Source: Lactarius indigo (lineage: Eukaryota; Basidiomycota; Agaricomycetes; Russulales; Russulaceae). Taken from it: a DNA stretch of 64,000 nucleotides. The DNA lies in contig JAFKAC010000145.1 in NCBI GenBank assembly GCA_025766275.1, positions 52,490 to 116,489 of the forward strand, written 5' to 3'. The first letter of the stretch is position 1. Every line of letters starts with the position of its first letter. Of this stretch, positions 42,668 through 55,145 are shown piece after piece. The translations under genes and the position numbers were made by a program. The notes under the pieces are model-generated. The model made no database searches and was not told where the DNA came from. It saw nothing but the letters and a program-made list of their open reading frames with translations.

Positions 42668-45600
42668 TTACAGACGCGCCTCACATATCTCACAGATTGT
42701 TGCCATGGGGAGATTCTCGAAGGTACACATGGAACACGGCTTAGCCAAATCCATCGGAGCGGGGGACGACGTCGCCGTACGCTCGCTCATCGTGTCATCA
42801 GGCAGGGACTCGGACGTCCAGCCGCGGGCCAGCAACGTCCCACTGAAACCGCCGCCATCAGTCTCGCGCCGCTGATGGGGCGCTTCCGTGTCCGTATCGA
42901 GCAAGTCTTCGTTCTCTTGCTCCTCGCGCAAGTCGAGGACGTCGTTGGCTAGGATCCCTAGAGTCGCCACGCTCGCGCTGCTATCCGTCAACTCGTGACC
43001 CTGATAAAACAGTCGCTGGCAGATAGTCGGGATGCTCAAATCTTCTTGCAACTACGAATGCGGGGAATGGGCTGAGAAAAGGGCGCAATAATTGCGTAAA
43101 GTGTATGACATACCAGAAGTTTGATGTCTTTGACGGACATCTGTTTCGAGATGCCTATCCGTCGCACTCTCCGTTTCACGGTACGAATCCGTTTTGATTG
43201 TCGTTGAGGTTCGGCGTTCCGAGATCGGTACGTGAGAATGCTCGTCTGGCGGCTGTCTACCATGATTGGACCAGGATTCTTCGTATAAGTTTCTGGTGTA
43301 GGGTCGGGGTCCTCGCTTCCCAAAACACGGACCGTAACTTCTGTCAACTCGTAGTCCGTTTTGCTGAAAAAGGGTTTCAATGACATGTAAGCGATCGGCG
43401 GGAGTCCACCCACCGCTTGATTCGACACTCCTCGCAAAGGGGAGGGTCATGTATGAACTTCGAACCCAATACCCCGCCATCTGCGATGGGCCGGTTTTCT
43501 ACCGTGATAAGTGGCGTAGCATTGTAACTTATGCGCACGAATAAGTCTAGATTTTCAAAACTGGTGCGCTATTACTCACAGCGCCTCTAGTGCATCCCAA
43601 TCCGGGAGGCGGATCAGGCAGACTGAACGATCCAAATCACCAGCATTAAGGTCGAGTGCCAATAGTCCGTGATCGCACAAGTACGAGGAGTTATCCAGAC
43701 CAGTCGGACGAGGATGGTGTCCGGGTCGGAGAATCCAAAGCTTCCATTCCCGCACGAAACTAGCGGGAACGAGAGCACACACAACATTCTCAAGAAGCGC
43801 CGTATTTCCATTCAGTGCGTTTTCTTGCATGTGTTTGAGTCTCGCCTGTCTGTGCGTCAGCCGTCGACATTGACAAAACTAATTTCGGACAACCTTTTCC
43901 TCTTCCGCCTTTTTGCGAAGCCCCCTTTTGTCCTCACGGGAGTTCTCCGCAAGGGCGTCGCACACTGGGCACAAACCAACATCTTCAGATAACGTAGACC
44001 AGGAGGGAAAGAGCGTCTTGAACAGCGCGAAAGCCTGTGAATTATGAGAAAGCCTTGCTCTGGGGACATATCAGTTGACGGACCTTCTGCGAAATGCGCA
44101 TCCGTGCGCTCATGTTGGGCGCTAAGCCGCCATGTTCGCACATGACATGACCTTGAAAAGCCTCAGAGTCTGGAGCAGGGTCGCTTTGGGCCGGCACGTG
44201 CATCTTTGGTCTTGGCTGCCTCCAGTCTAGATACGTCGGGGGATTTGGAAATTCAGACTGGCACTACTGCTTCTTCGAAGAACGATACATACCCTTTACC
44301 CAGAGCCTAGAGATCCAATAACCAGGGGCATCAGCTTCATTAGAAACAGCATCGAATTCGGCGACGTGTCTTGGATGTTCATATTGGTATAATTTCGCTA
44401 GACAGCTATTAATATCGGTTCGGGAGTCACCCAAATGAACCCACCAAGAAAAATGCTCTCTACACATTCACGGCAGACGTCTCCGGGCCCCAGCTTTGGA
44501 AAGAACGAAGAGCCAGAAGCCAGTATGAGAGATTCGTACGTAGCCTACAGTGGGTCTGAGCGTCAATAAGGGGCACGACTCAAAGGAGAGGACAAACCCG
44601 GTCGATTCGTTTCATATTTCCGGTCTTCCCTGGATCGAGCTTGGAATGTGAGCACAATATTTCCTCTACAGAGATGTCCCCCGCTATGGGAGTAGCCGGT
44701 CCCTGTTCGGGCTTCTTGCAATGGTCGCTTGTTAAGCCATTCTTATTGGTGTGACTACTGCTCGAAGGTTCGGGCTGGTCAACAAGGTTCTCATTGTCCA
44801 TCGGATCGGTTGCACGCTTTTCAAAGGGCCAGGAAAGAAATGTAGACAAAGCCTGCTGACTGACCACAACCGATGCCTGCGATGGCGTGAAAGAGATGAA
44901 GGGACATGGCGTAAACCTTCGACCTACCTGGTCCCAAGACGACAGATGCCAAGACCGATAGATCCCCTGCATCTTCGAACGAAGCTCAAGGAATTCGCTT
45001 TTGAGTTCCTCTCGTCTGGATCGTTCTGTCAGCGTCTTCTCAAGACGGAACTGTTGTTCCTGACCTTGAGGTGAAGGTAGCGCATGCGTCTGCGTGGTTC
45101 TGGTTCATCTTGAGTACAACATCGAGGGCGCGCTGCGGAGGTCGTTGAACCCTCCCCGGATCCACCGGATGGGCCTCGCGACGCATATATACAAGCATAT
45201 ATGCGTCTCTTGAGGTCATTCGTCTAGATATCAACTCGTGAGATATTGGACAACACTAGAACTCGAGAGGCGGACCCAGATGGGGATGGGGATTGTATCC
45301 TGAGGCACCTGTGAGCAAGATCTAATAGTCCACATAGACAGGGGCATACTCCGCTATCTCATCGTCGGTGCTATCCTCGACTCGTCGGCGCTTCTTGGAA
45401 GGCTTAGGTTTTCTGGCGATTATCTATCAGCTATAGGCGGTCGCGGTGGCGAGGCAGACGCACACTTTGCCTTTATCGCTTGTCGGGTTTGCTGATCCTG
45501 GGGGTTTCATCTTCGAAACTATTTCATCATTGAAAGTGAACCAAGACTTGTGCCTATTGGGATCTCAGTGTGTGGCCTGATTGGCTCGGTCGAGAAACCT

Positions 45601-47297
45601 ACATCACATCAAACACCATGGCTTCGTAGTGACCATGGTACGCACTGGAGCCCTTATGAACCAAGACACCTTTGAGCTCATAAGTGTTTTCCTCATTAGA
45701 CGTCTTCTGATTACCAAGAAATCTGTTCATATCAAGCACAACAGGAAAGGATACGTTGTGCTTCCTCTTCTTCCGCTCGAACGTCGTGAGATCAAAGACA
45801 AAGCGAAGTAACGAGATATGTAGGACAGGAGGGAGCCGTCTGAGAACGAGTTGCCGAGTGGCGTCTTCCAATGACTGACATTTTGAACAGTGGTATCTGG
45901 TGAACGGCTGAGAAACGCCATTCAATGGTTTGATAGAATACATTACTTGTTGTCGCCGGATAGTGTCTCGGGCTGAAGAAGTACATCGATACGGCTTTCA
46001 AGAGTAGCGTTGTCCTGTCATATGGTCTCGCCCAACTCACTTTAATGTCTTTACAAGTGGACCTACCTCGAGATTAACCTCTATTTCGAGAAAGTCTGAG
46101 TCATTCTCAGAACGGGTTCCGCACCGCATGCAGGTTGTCGCGTACGTTTGTGTTCCCTCGAACTATAATTAAACCGTGAGAATGGGCTACCGCATCCATA
46201 TCAAGTCCTCAATAATCACTTGGTTCGAGACGAGATTTTTCAGCGCAGGATCTGGCTGCTTTTTGAACTCGTCGTCCAAGTGAGTGACAAATAGCTTGGA
46301 AAACCTGTGGCTATTTTGAGCAGCCGATCTATGGTGCAACCAGGATTGCTCACTCCTGGGCGTCCTGCTGCTCATTCGCTCGAAGATGCAAACTGCTGAC
46401 AAGTTTTTCAGGATTGAAAACACTCAGGCGACTTTCCTGCAGCGCAGCGAATGTTGTCTGAAGCTGAAAAATGGGCGAGTCCTTCCAAAAGTATCAGTTC
46501 TCGTGATAGGAGCGATGGCGAAAGTGCATACATCGAGGGTGCGGTCCTTATCATGGGCCGGCAGACACTGATACACGCCATTGCGGAAACAAATGTCTTG
46601 GAACCATACCTAGGCCGAGTGAGCATCGCATACGAGTCACGAAGTAAATGAATCACTTGAATATATGCATTTGCATAACAGGTGGCACCGAGGTTCTAGA
46701 TCTGGTGTCGAACTCTAAGACCAGTATGTAGAGATGGGACGAACTCACCCTGAGACCTACCGGCAGGCCAGATCTTCTCGTCCGGAGATCAGGGTCTGGA
46801 CCAAGATCGGATGCAGATAAGTAGGCTTTCAATCCGGCCTCTGGCGACCGTTCGCATTAGGGTGTGGTGCAACGACGAGGCAGAAACAGCCAACCTGCGT
46901 CCTCCCATCGATCCTGAGCAAGGTAATTCAGGCAGTTCGGATTTTTTGAGCAATTCTTTTTATTGCATGTCGGTGTTCCATCATCCGAGATGACGATGAT
47001 ATCCTGAACTTGCTCTTCCCCTGAAGCGTCGGTCTCCACGAAGTCGACGGAGTTTGCAGAGCACTTCTGATATTTGTTGGCACAGAACGAGTGACGAGAT
47101 CTGCGGGAGAAGCCACACGTAGCTAGGAGATGTTCCTCAGTGATTCTCGACGCGTCTGTGACACTGGTGCCAACCCATCCCCATGGAGAGTCCCAGTCGT
47201 CGCCCAGATCTGAGGTAAGCTTGTGCCTCTTGAGTCTCTCCCCAGCTGCAAGACCCTCGTTCTGCTGAGTTTGGCGTCTCTTGCGCTTCGTATACAT
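42668..47297 (-). CDS. USP48-type ubiquitin carboxyl-terminal hydrolase
   Basis: Twenty-two exons join from the ATG at 47297 (MYTKRKRR) to the stop at 42668 in one frame of 1152 residues. Exon 1 has WGWVGTSVTDASRITEEHLLATCG and CSKNPNCLNYLAQDRWED, the USP48 N-terminus. The 39-bp exon 46657-46695 encodes NLGATCYANAYIQ with the catalytic Cys. The catalytic His is in SSAYHGHYEAMVFDV and WFTFNDE follows (exons 9-10, 45466-45896). A Zn-binding CMRCGTRSENDSDF is in exon 7. Then come DUSP-type segments (VCRECVESIFL; VCPVCDALAEN; CALVPASFVREWKLW), and at the C-terminus a ubiquitin-like domain (MSVKDIKLLLQEDLSIPTICQ, LFYQGHEL) and a RanBP2-type zinc finger (CSMCTFENLPMATICEICEAR). Expected role: nuclear deubiquitinase. 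The frame needs a 49-bp intron at 45016-45064. Confidence 0.92.
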
Positions 47298-47475
47298 AGC
47301 GTCCACACGAATTGACAACCCGGGTAGAGATTAGCGCAGAAAGTATGCGGCGGATGTGTTCGGTGTTACTGCAAGACGTGCTGACGCGCAACATTACACG
47401 CTCAAACATGTCGGGCCGAAGCCGGGCCGTTGTTCGATGGTCACCTCGAGGCAGGGCTTCCAGTGACAAGTTATC
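47298..47475. promoter_or_regulatory. Bidirectional promoter, USP48-like/GAA1
   Basis: This is 178 bases between divergent start codons. No TATA box is evident. An upstream in-frame TTG on the USP48 side (47318) was not taken as the start because ATG at 47297 gives the family's basic N-terminus. Confidence 0.5.
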
Positions 47476-49932
47476 ATGTCGAGTTCAGGAATCCCACCAA
47501 TTGGCCTGGTGGATCGTATCAGGCAACGTATAAGGCAACTACGTCCATCGGGTGATATCGCTGCCCGAATACGGAAGCGGAAAAAGGTTGCTGCTGTAGT
47601 CGGGCAATACTTGGACGTGCTCAGGTGCGCAATCCTCAGCCTCTCACTTCTTCGTTGTCTCATCGAGTAGGTTGGGACTTCTGGCGACGGGGTGCATTTG
47701 GCTACTGGCCCTGCCGCTATCTCACCTTCACACAGGCACTTACATTGACGAGAACGCACTCCAACCGAGCCAGGTGCCATTTGCCTCTGTTCCCCTCATG
47801 AATGTCGGCTATATTCGTTTGTAGGTTAATACCTACTGGAATTGGGGGGACGTCCATCGCGCGGATAATTTTCTTCAAGATGTCACCTCTCTTCTGGATC
47901 GTAACCTCTCAAGTGCAGAGTAAGTCTGTTCCATCTCATGAATCTGGCAATCGTTCACGCAATTCCAAAGGCGCGCGGCGTTCTTCGCAATAGAATTCGC
48001 AAAATCTGGGATACCGTCTTCTACGCAAAGATATTCTATTCCGACCGCGCGAGGGGTCGGTCTGATCCATCGGACGTGCATATTGGGTTTGACTGGTATT
48101 CTAGGTCCTAAATGGTACAAATGCCTATGCCATTTTCTCGGCTCCTAGAACATCTGGCACCGAAGCAGTGGTGATTAGTGCCTCGTGGAAAAGCCTGACT
48201 GGCGGGTACAACTTGAGGGGCGTGTCTACTGTTCTATCTTTAGCCGCATTCATGAAACGTCAGTATCGTAACTGTCCTCTTTGATTTACATACACTTATA
48301 AACCAAGACCACAGATTACTCTCACTGGTCGAAAGATGTCATTTTCGTCATCAGCGACAACCATCTTGATGGTATGCATGCATGGTTAAGCGCGTATCAT
48401 ACGCCTTCGAACCCTAGTATGCAGTTTGACTTTTTGAATATAACCTCCTTCATGACCAAGCAGACCAGGACGTCGAACCTTTATCTATCACATCTGGCGT
48501 AATATGGACGGCTTTGAACATCGATTACCCAGGTCATTCATTCTCCCATCTGGGTGTTTTTCGAGGTACGGTCGGATTATTTCATTGCCCTATTTGTGGA
48601 ATGCTACAACCCCAAGTAGAAGGGCTCAACGGACGTCTGCCAAACCAAGACCTCATTAATTCATTTAGAGTCATTTCTCAACACACAGGCGGTGTTCCCG
48701 TCTTGCTTTACGATCATTACGAACCATTCGAATTCCCAGGACGCGAACAAATACGCAGTTTTTTCCCATCTTGGCTCCCTGACTGGATTCGGGAGCACGG
48801 GGACGTCATAGAGTACGGTTACAGGGCCAGGAATATACTGAGACATTTTGCATATCAAGCAAAGGGCAGAGCAAGTGGGGCACACGGGCTTTTCCACCAG
48901 TGAGTATCGTCATGACCAGCTGTATACTCGCCCTTGTCTGAAAAGCTTGACTTAGATATCGTATCGATGCGATCACCCTTTTTGCAGTTCCATCTAATGG
49001 ACCTCATGGATTCCACGCCCTCGGACGGTGCGTACCAGTATCACTTGGGTTCCCGTCTTCTGATTGTACAACTCTCTTTAGAACCGTCGAATCTACACTG
49101 CGTACGATGAACAACTTACTTGAGCGACTCCACGCGTCGTTCTTCTTCTACATAATGACTACACCTTCGTCCTTCCTCAAAATTGGCAGTTACCTTCCTA
49201 GTGTGGTGCTCGTTGCCGCTTCTCTGATGTTCGGTGGTCTCGGGGAATGGGTGAACGCGGGCTGGGTAGAAGTGCAAGACGAACATGGGCCCTCTGAAAA
49301 GGACAAAGTTGCCAATGCCACACCGAACAGCCCCCAAAAGAAGTGGATGGCTCGACGGCGGGACCTCCTTGACGCCTTTATGGTGGTGGTTGCCTCACAT
49401 TTAGTTGGATTGACCATTTTTGTGGTTATCTGTGGGGAGTGGCTCGACACCAGCCGACTGGTGTGTCCTTCGGCGTTTAATCATTTTGATTGCTGAAGCT
49501 CAATGGCTCTAGGCATATATCATTACGCCTGTATGCTGTGTGACTCTTGTGCTCTCCCGATTTGCCCTCCGGCCGCCACCGGCGTCTGCCAATGCTGCGC
49601 CCCTCCCCGTTCTTCTGAAGGCCATCAACATGTGCCTTGCGAGCACGCTCATCTCCGTCACATCAGTCCTCAATTTCTCCCTCGCCGCTCTACTAGCAAT
49701 CACCCTTGGCGTGCCCCTATCCTTCGCCGCTCCGTCGCGTTCTCTTCCCATGTGCGTTACGAAATGCGCCGTTTGTGCGGGACTTGCATTTGGGTGGCTT
49801 GGGTTATCCGGGGAAGTCTCACAGGCAATATGGGACTGGCAGGTATTAGGTGTTTGGTTTGCCCCCTTGGTTTGCCTCATCTATGTCCCCTTTATACTTC
49901 AAGCTGGCTTTGTCTCTGGTCTTGCACCATAA
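47476..49932 (+). CDS. GAA1: GPI-anchor transamidase subunit Gaa1
   Basis: Eleven exons from 47476 give 636 residues (yeast Gaa1: 614). The cytosolic N-terminus (DRIRQRIRQL, RIRKRKKVAAVVG) leads into the first membrane segment, then the lumenal TYIDENALQPSQVNTYWNWGDVHRAD, NGTNAYAIFSAPRTSGTEAVV and DVIFVISDNHLDGMHAWLSAYH. Next come ALNIDYPGHSFSHLGVF, EGLNGRLPNQDLINSF, SQHTGGVPVLLYDHYEP and STLRTMNNLLERLHASFFFYI. Several membrane segments make up the C-terminal part (from about 49190). Gaa1 is an ER membrane protein with an M28-peptidase-like fold that presents the GPI lipid to the transamidase. The intron at 48566-48616 is in frame. The 49425-49512 intron has a weak GTTATC donor, chosen because it restores the next membrane helix. 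Confidence 0.94.
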
Positions 49933-50147
49933 CCTCCGCGTGCCCATCGCTCGGACTGTGTTCGTAGGTCGAGCGAGTCGCCACGGTGGAGCAATAGTAG
50001 GTTCGAATAGATATCTTCACCTACATGATGCAATTAGGAGAATAAGTACGCAAATATATAGAATGCAATGAGGTCATGATGGTAAAGGTTGCCGAGGAGT
50101 CAAAACACAAAAACGATACAGTACAGCGAACACCGAATGCAAAACCA

Positions 50148-51801
50148 CTACTCCACGTCCATCTCGTCTTCGGGCCCAAACAGGTCCCCATCCGGCGGTG
50201 GAAGTTGAGCACCATCGACACCATTGAGTACGACCGCGGGAATTTCGATGCCCAAGGGAGGGGGGGCGGAGTCCTCCCCGTCGACCGCGTCTTCTTCTCC
50301 AGGTTCGGCGGTGTCATCACCTTCTGCATCATCTGCGGCCTCGCCCTCATCCGGCTCCGGCTCACCCGCCTTGCGGAGCCTAGCCATCTCGATTATTTCG
50401 TCCTTCTGGCCCATCTTTACCTCGAGATCCGCGCGAAGCTTCTTGAGCGCATCCTCGAAACGTTTACGAATCAGAGGGTTGCCCGTGCTTGCGACCTCCG
50501 CCTCCTTTTTACGAACAGCGAACTCGAGGTCTGCAATTTCCTCGTTAAGGAGTTGGCGCGCCTGTTGTGTCTCGTCATCCTCGTCCTCGTCTTCTTCATC
50601 CTCATCTTCACTCTCGTCTTCATCGTCTTCGTCCTCTTCATCACCTTCAAGCTCTCGATCGAGCTCTGCCGCGAGTTCCTCATCAATATCACCGTCTGCC
50701 CCCTCCCCATCTTCACTACTACCATCGCCGTCTCCCCCACCACCAGGCGTCCCAGCATCGCCGTGCTCGGAATGAGCACCTGGCGTCTGGGGCTCTAGTG
50801 GGTCGTCTGGTTCGATGAACTCGGAGTCCGACAAGTCCGGATTTACGTTGTCCAAGACCTCTGTGGAGAGAGTATTGGGACAAAACTAAGCAGATTGGCG
50901 AGAGCGTACCATATTTAACATCATCCGCCATGGCATCTTGCTCGAGTAGCCTCTCAACCTCTTGTTCAACACTTTCAATTGTTCTTCTGTTCACCCGTCT
51001 CCTGAAGCGTCGCTTCCTAACATGGTGGAGCGGTGGAGTGATGCCGTGTGGCCAAATGAAGTCGTCGATATTGATACTTTTGTGATTATTGACGACCTCC
51101 TCACTGGTTATGCGTTGCTCAACAAGAAGCATCTAAGTGGTCATGAAGCGGGTCATCATAAGTTGACTAGAGAGAGACAAACCTGACAGATATCCGCAAC
51201 CTTGAACATGCGCTTGTTGTCGATCGTCTTCTGCGCTTCGATGATACAGGGAAGATCGACAAGTTTCGCTGAATACATGTTGTCCCCGATATGGAAGAGA
51301 GCCCGGCGTGAATCTACTCTAAGATATTAGCTATCAGCTAGAGGACACCTACTCAGGGGACGTACCTTTGAACTTGAACCAAACATCAGGCGAAACTTCA
51401 CGAGCGGCCACCATCTCGCGTAACTTTCCGCAATCCTCCCCAGCCGGCAAGCGCAATATAAATTGTTCTTCGAAGGACAACTCCTCTTCGTCAGAGTCGA
51501 GCTCGCGATCGTAAGGGCCAAGGAAGGACATGCCCGGAGCGAGGGCAGCAGCTTTTTCGCTCAGCTTGAGCTTGAGTTTCGGCGCAGCCTTTCCCTTTGC
51601 TGATGAACGCATGGGTCGCACAGGGGTCACGTCCCCGCTGTCAGAATACGAGGGAGAGCTCTGCCTTCGAGCGCGTAGTGTTGCCGCCCTCTGTGGACGG
51701 CCGGTGGCAGCCTGCGCAGTGTGGGAACCGGCTAACTTCGAAGGGCCCGCAGAATCCTGTACGTGGTCGAGATCATCGACAACAATGAGGTCGTCTTCCA
51801 T
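50148..51801 (-). CDS. TAF7: TFIID subunit TAF7
   Basis: Four exons (51366-51801, 51183-51316, 50910-51132, 50148-50860) give 501 residues. The TAFII55 domain starts with EEQFILRLPAGEDCGKLREMVA and continues as DSRRALFHIGDNMYSAKLVDLPCIIEAQKT, KVADICQMLLVEQ and FIWPHGITPPLHHVRKRRFRRR. After it comes a strongly acidic segment (Asp/Glu runs around 50560-50660), a coiled coil (QQARQLLNEEIADLEFAVRKKE) and a Pro/acidic C-terminus ending PEDEMDVE. TAF7 binds TAF1 and regulates its activity during assembly of the preinitiation complex. The N-terminal 90 residues are Ser/Ala-rich. Intron 1 uses the acceptor AGAG before TAGATTC; the nearer AG would create an immediate stop. The gene converges with GAA1 (215 bases between stops). 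Confidence 0.94.
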
Positions 51802-53337
51802 CGTTCTCGGGTCGGAGGTTAACTTGGATAGTGACCGTACACCAGAGAGTTAAAAGTTCTGACTAAGAATACATCACGTGGGGGGTCAACAGATCCGCAG
51901 ATTCGATCTACTCGTCTCTTCTCAAGTTCGGGTCAAGACTCGGACCTGTCTTACTTGCAGTAGTTACTGCCATGAGAACTTGAGCGCCCATTGGATGGGG
52001 GGAATATGGCGGAACACAACGATAGTATGATTACGCTGGGCCTCTTACGCTACATCTGTTCAGGCTCGTTCACTGGCAAACAAAAGGCCCTCTTCAGTGT
52101 CTCAGCCATCTCTGCGAATCCCGGAATGCTCAAATTCAGTTCAATTTCAGCTTCACAATTCAGAGACAGCTGCTGATTGGCCGAGGAAGGTTTCTATGTC
52201 ACAAGTGATATGATAGACAAAGCTCAAAGTGCGAATCTGTGAGCGTTCTCCACTGTACTACATGATCACTAGGAATTCTACGGCTTGCAGCAGGGTGCCC
52301 AAAAGCAATTGGCATAGACCAGGGAATTTGAGTAGAGGATCGTGAAGCACGTAAGGCCTCGGAGGTGAGCAAATGGCTGGATACCCGTGCCGGTGCAGGG
52401 GCGAACTGATGTGCGGCGCCACTTTCGTCCCAAGCCTACAGAGTACACTGGCACTCTCTAACCTGAATTGACCACCTACTACCAAAAAGCCTCAGGGACA
52501 GGGACCAAGGGTCGTGTATCAGGCCTATATCAGGGACGAATTGGTATTGCGTACCTGACTGAAAATGGGAGAACGCTCAGCGGTGCAAAAAACACTGAGC
52601 AATCGACAGTATAGCATATGTGCTATGACGCCCATAGCAGGACACCGAATAGGTGCGAAACGAGCATCCCATGTTCCAGTTCTGCCAGCATTGCCTTGCG
52701 GACGGCAGCCAGATGCCCCCGTTGTCTCTCGCCCGCGAACTTCATGTGCAGCATGTTTCGCGAGTCCGTGACATCGATTTCCAGGTATGCCTCAGAGAGG
52801 AGAAAAGGGAGACCCTTAAGCAGACCAATATTATTTTACAGACGCTATTGTAATGGGGTTCTGCTGTAGCCCAGTGTGCACGAAGATGGAACTCGGGAAA
52901 AGAAGTTCGTCTACTTCAACGCCATGTCGCATATCTCGCTCTCGGCGATCATCCTCTCGATGGGCCGCACGAGCGGCATCTCCGCTTCTTCGGCGGACTT
53001 TCACGCCGTGTTGGTTATATCTGGCAGTTGTCCCCGTACCGACGAAGGTAGGCTATGGGCACCTCTTTGACGACAACTACCAAGATCCGGAGTGCGTTGA
53101 CCTCACCCCAAATTTGTCTCCACCCAAACAATGATCTACAACACGCTCTGTAATAACTTACGAGCAGGCGCCCCTTTAAATTGTTCGTAGTTACAGTGAC
53201 ACAATTTAACGAGGGCCCTCCTGATTGCAGTGATGGAGATGGTGAAGTGCGCTGTGTCCAAAAGATGATTTACCTTGTCAGTCTAAATACATAACCCACA
53301 ATCCATCTCCACCAGGGATACATACAGTAAGTAGCAG
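51802..53337. other. Intergenic region with unrecognised coding remnant
   Basis: TAF7's promoter side, followed by two plus-strand pieces that look like exons: FCQHCLADGSQMPPLSLAREL with RVRDIDFQ and a GTATGC donor (52670-52785), and EKKFVYFNAMSHISLSAIILS with GRTSGISASSADFHAVL (52905-53030). They lie in the same direction and are separated by about 100 bases with a plausible acceptor. No complete frame, start or family could be recognised. It may be a decayed gene. Confidence 0.3.
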
Positions 53338-55145
53338 TCATGCCAAAGTCACCATTACAACCCAACATGACAACTTCCTATCAATGCCCATATGTTTCTT
53401 ACTCTCAATCGTGCGTAGAAGAGTGCGGGATACCCTGGCCTGTCTTGATGTGGATGACATCTCCTGGGGAGTGGCTAGATCCTGAAGTGTTGGATTGGAT
53501 AGCAACTGGACCAAGAAAAGCACCAACCTCGGGTCAGAGTTGATACTAGCGGAATCGCCTTTACCGTGTTCTAGGTCTCTCGCATTGGAAGTAGTTGTAG
53601 TTTCGAGCTTGAAAACTTCTACAGGTGCTCGTAATTGTGGCTCGCCTCTAGAGAAGATGGATGTTATTCCATTATTACGAGCCCGAGAGGAGACCGTAAG
53701 GCGTGAGGTATCGCCATCTCCGGATGATCCTGATACATGGTCACGGAAATAGATGCGATTGTTGAGGCTCACTAAGAGAGTGTTGGAGTACCTGAGTTGT
53801 TCGTCAGCATTTTGGTTCGCAGGTAGTGTGTGATGTGGCACTCACAGTTTTCCTATAATTCCCGCACTTTTGTTCACATTAGCCTGAGTGAAGCCAGAGG
53901 CGCGGAAAAACAACACACGTGAATGTGTAATATATCTCATTCTGTGGATATCGCGATTGGGTCAGAAGACGTGTCGTGGAGCTCTCGGTCTCACTTACGG
54001 GAAAGGCGACATAAAGCACGAAGGACGCGATAGCCACGCTAGCTCAGCAGGAAGTTAGATCCACGTCCGTTCAGGGGTTTTTGAGGGATAGGTACCAGTG
54101 AGCATATTCGTTTCAATAGTAACCCGTACCACGCGAACCAAAACGAAACGAGAGAATAGACCTTCGGTGGCACGTGTTCGTCTCAGCTGGAAAAAGGAGA
54201 AGTCAGTCGAAAGGGAAACCTAATGGGGTAGTCCCGTACTAGCAGCGTCATTGCCGTCGCAATCAGGATGTCCGCTACGGCGCTCGGTATCGACCATAAC
54301 TAGCGCAGCATTGTGTGAGGTGGTACTGTCACCTATAACGACACGGGTTGCGTACGTATAGAGCTGCCTTGGAAACCGCATACTTTCCCACTATGACTGA
54401 CTGATGTCCTTGTAAAATAAGCCGTCTCAGTGTATTTGTATAGTACTTACTGCGAAACCCCCCCATGCTGACCCGATTGCTGAAGCCACCGATGTCTAAG
54501 AAATTGTCAAGTACCTGACAAACGGGGGGAGATTCAGGTATACATACGACAGTGATGACCCCGCAAAGGGACACATTTTTGGTCAGCGTCCAGATACGAT
54601 AACAGAAGTACATCTGAACAAGGAGCGAAATGACTGTGCTCGTGAGAGGAATATCTATGGGTGCATAGTGCGAATTTTTGAGGCGCTCGAAATCCCCGAA
54701 TCCGCCGACAAACCAAAAGTAGACATCGGCCCCAGTCAGCGCTGTTTGGGTGGTCTCCAGCGCGAAGACGAAATAGACTGAGCAAGGTGTGCATTCAGGG
54801 AGTTTCGGAGTACGGTTGAAGACGCACCCAGAGATTTTGTCAATAGTCTGTCGTTTGGGAAATTGTAGCTATATACGTCTGCACGCGGATGAGTGGGTGG
54901 GTTGAACTTTCGAGGGACGGGTGTCATACAAGTCTGGACGCTGAGAACGCCATACAACGCCCAATTGACTAGAGGTCCAAAGAGCTACGCGCACAGTAAA
55001 GGATGTCAGTTGCATAGTCAACACGACGATGTGGGACGCACAAGAGGGGCTGCTCTGCAAGAAGCCTTATTAAGGAAACCACGAGCTAACACGGCCGAAC
55101 TCACATTTTGGTGATTTCCTCGGGAGGGAGCGACGATCCTGCCAT
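53338..55145 (-). CDS. DUF6534-type multi-pass membrane protein
   Basis: The ATG at 55145 begins MAGSSLPPEEITK. After GT-AG introns come LFGPLVNWALYGVLSVQT (about 54940-54990), YSYNFPNDRLLTKSL (about 54840-54890), FVFALETTQTALTGADVYFWFVGG (about 54710-54790), IDIPLTSTVISLLVQ and MYFCYRIWTLTKNVSL (about 54560-54650), and near the end YSNTLLVSLNNRIYFRDH (about 53730-53790). The order and spacing match the gene at the left window edge. About seven membrane segments are expected; the tail from 53730 to 53338 is hydrophilic and Ser/Thr/Arg-rich. I did not fix every exon between 53.85 and 54.5 kb, so internal integrity is not proven there. Family function is unknown. Confidence 0.72.

Noticed and set aside
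45000..45070. Apparent frameshift in the USP48-like gene after ADACATFTSR
   Set aside because: A 49-bp GT-AG intron (45016-45064, GTCAGG...ATCCAG with a CTGAC branch word) restores one continuous frame (TSR-REELKSEFLELRSKM), so no break is needed.
47297..47318. Start of the USP48-like gene seven codons upstream at 47318
   Set aside because: The codon there is TTG; the ATG at 47297 gives the expected basic MYTKRKRR start.
50224..50775. Serine-rich plus-strand open frame of 183 codons
   Set aside because: It is the antisense shadow of the acidic Asp/Glu-rich part of TAF7 (GAC/GAG codons read as Ser codons on the other strand).
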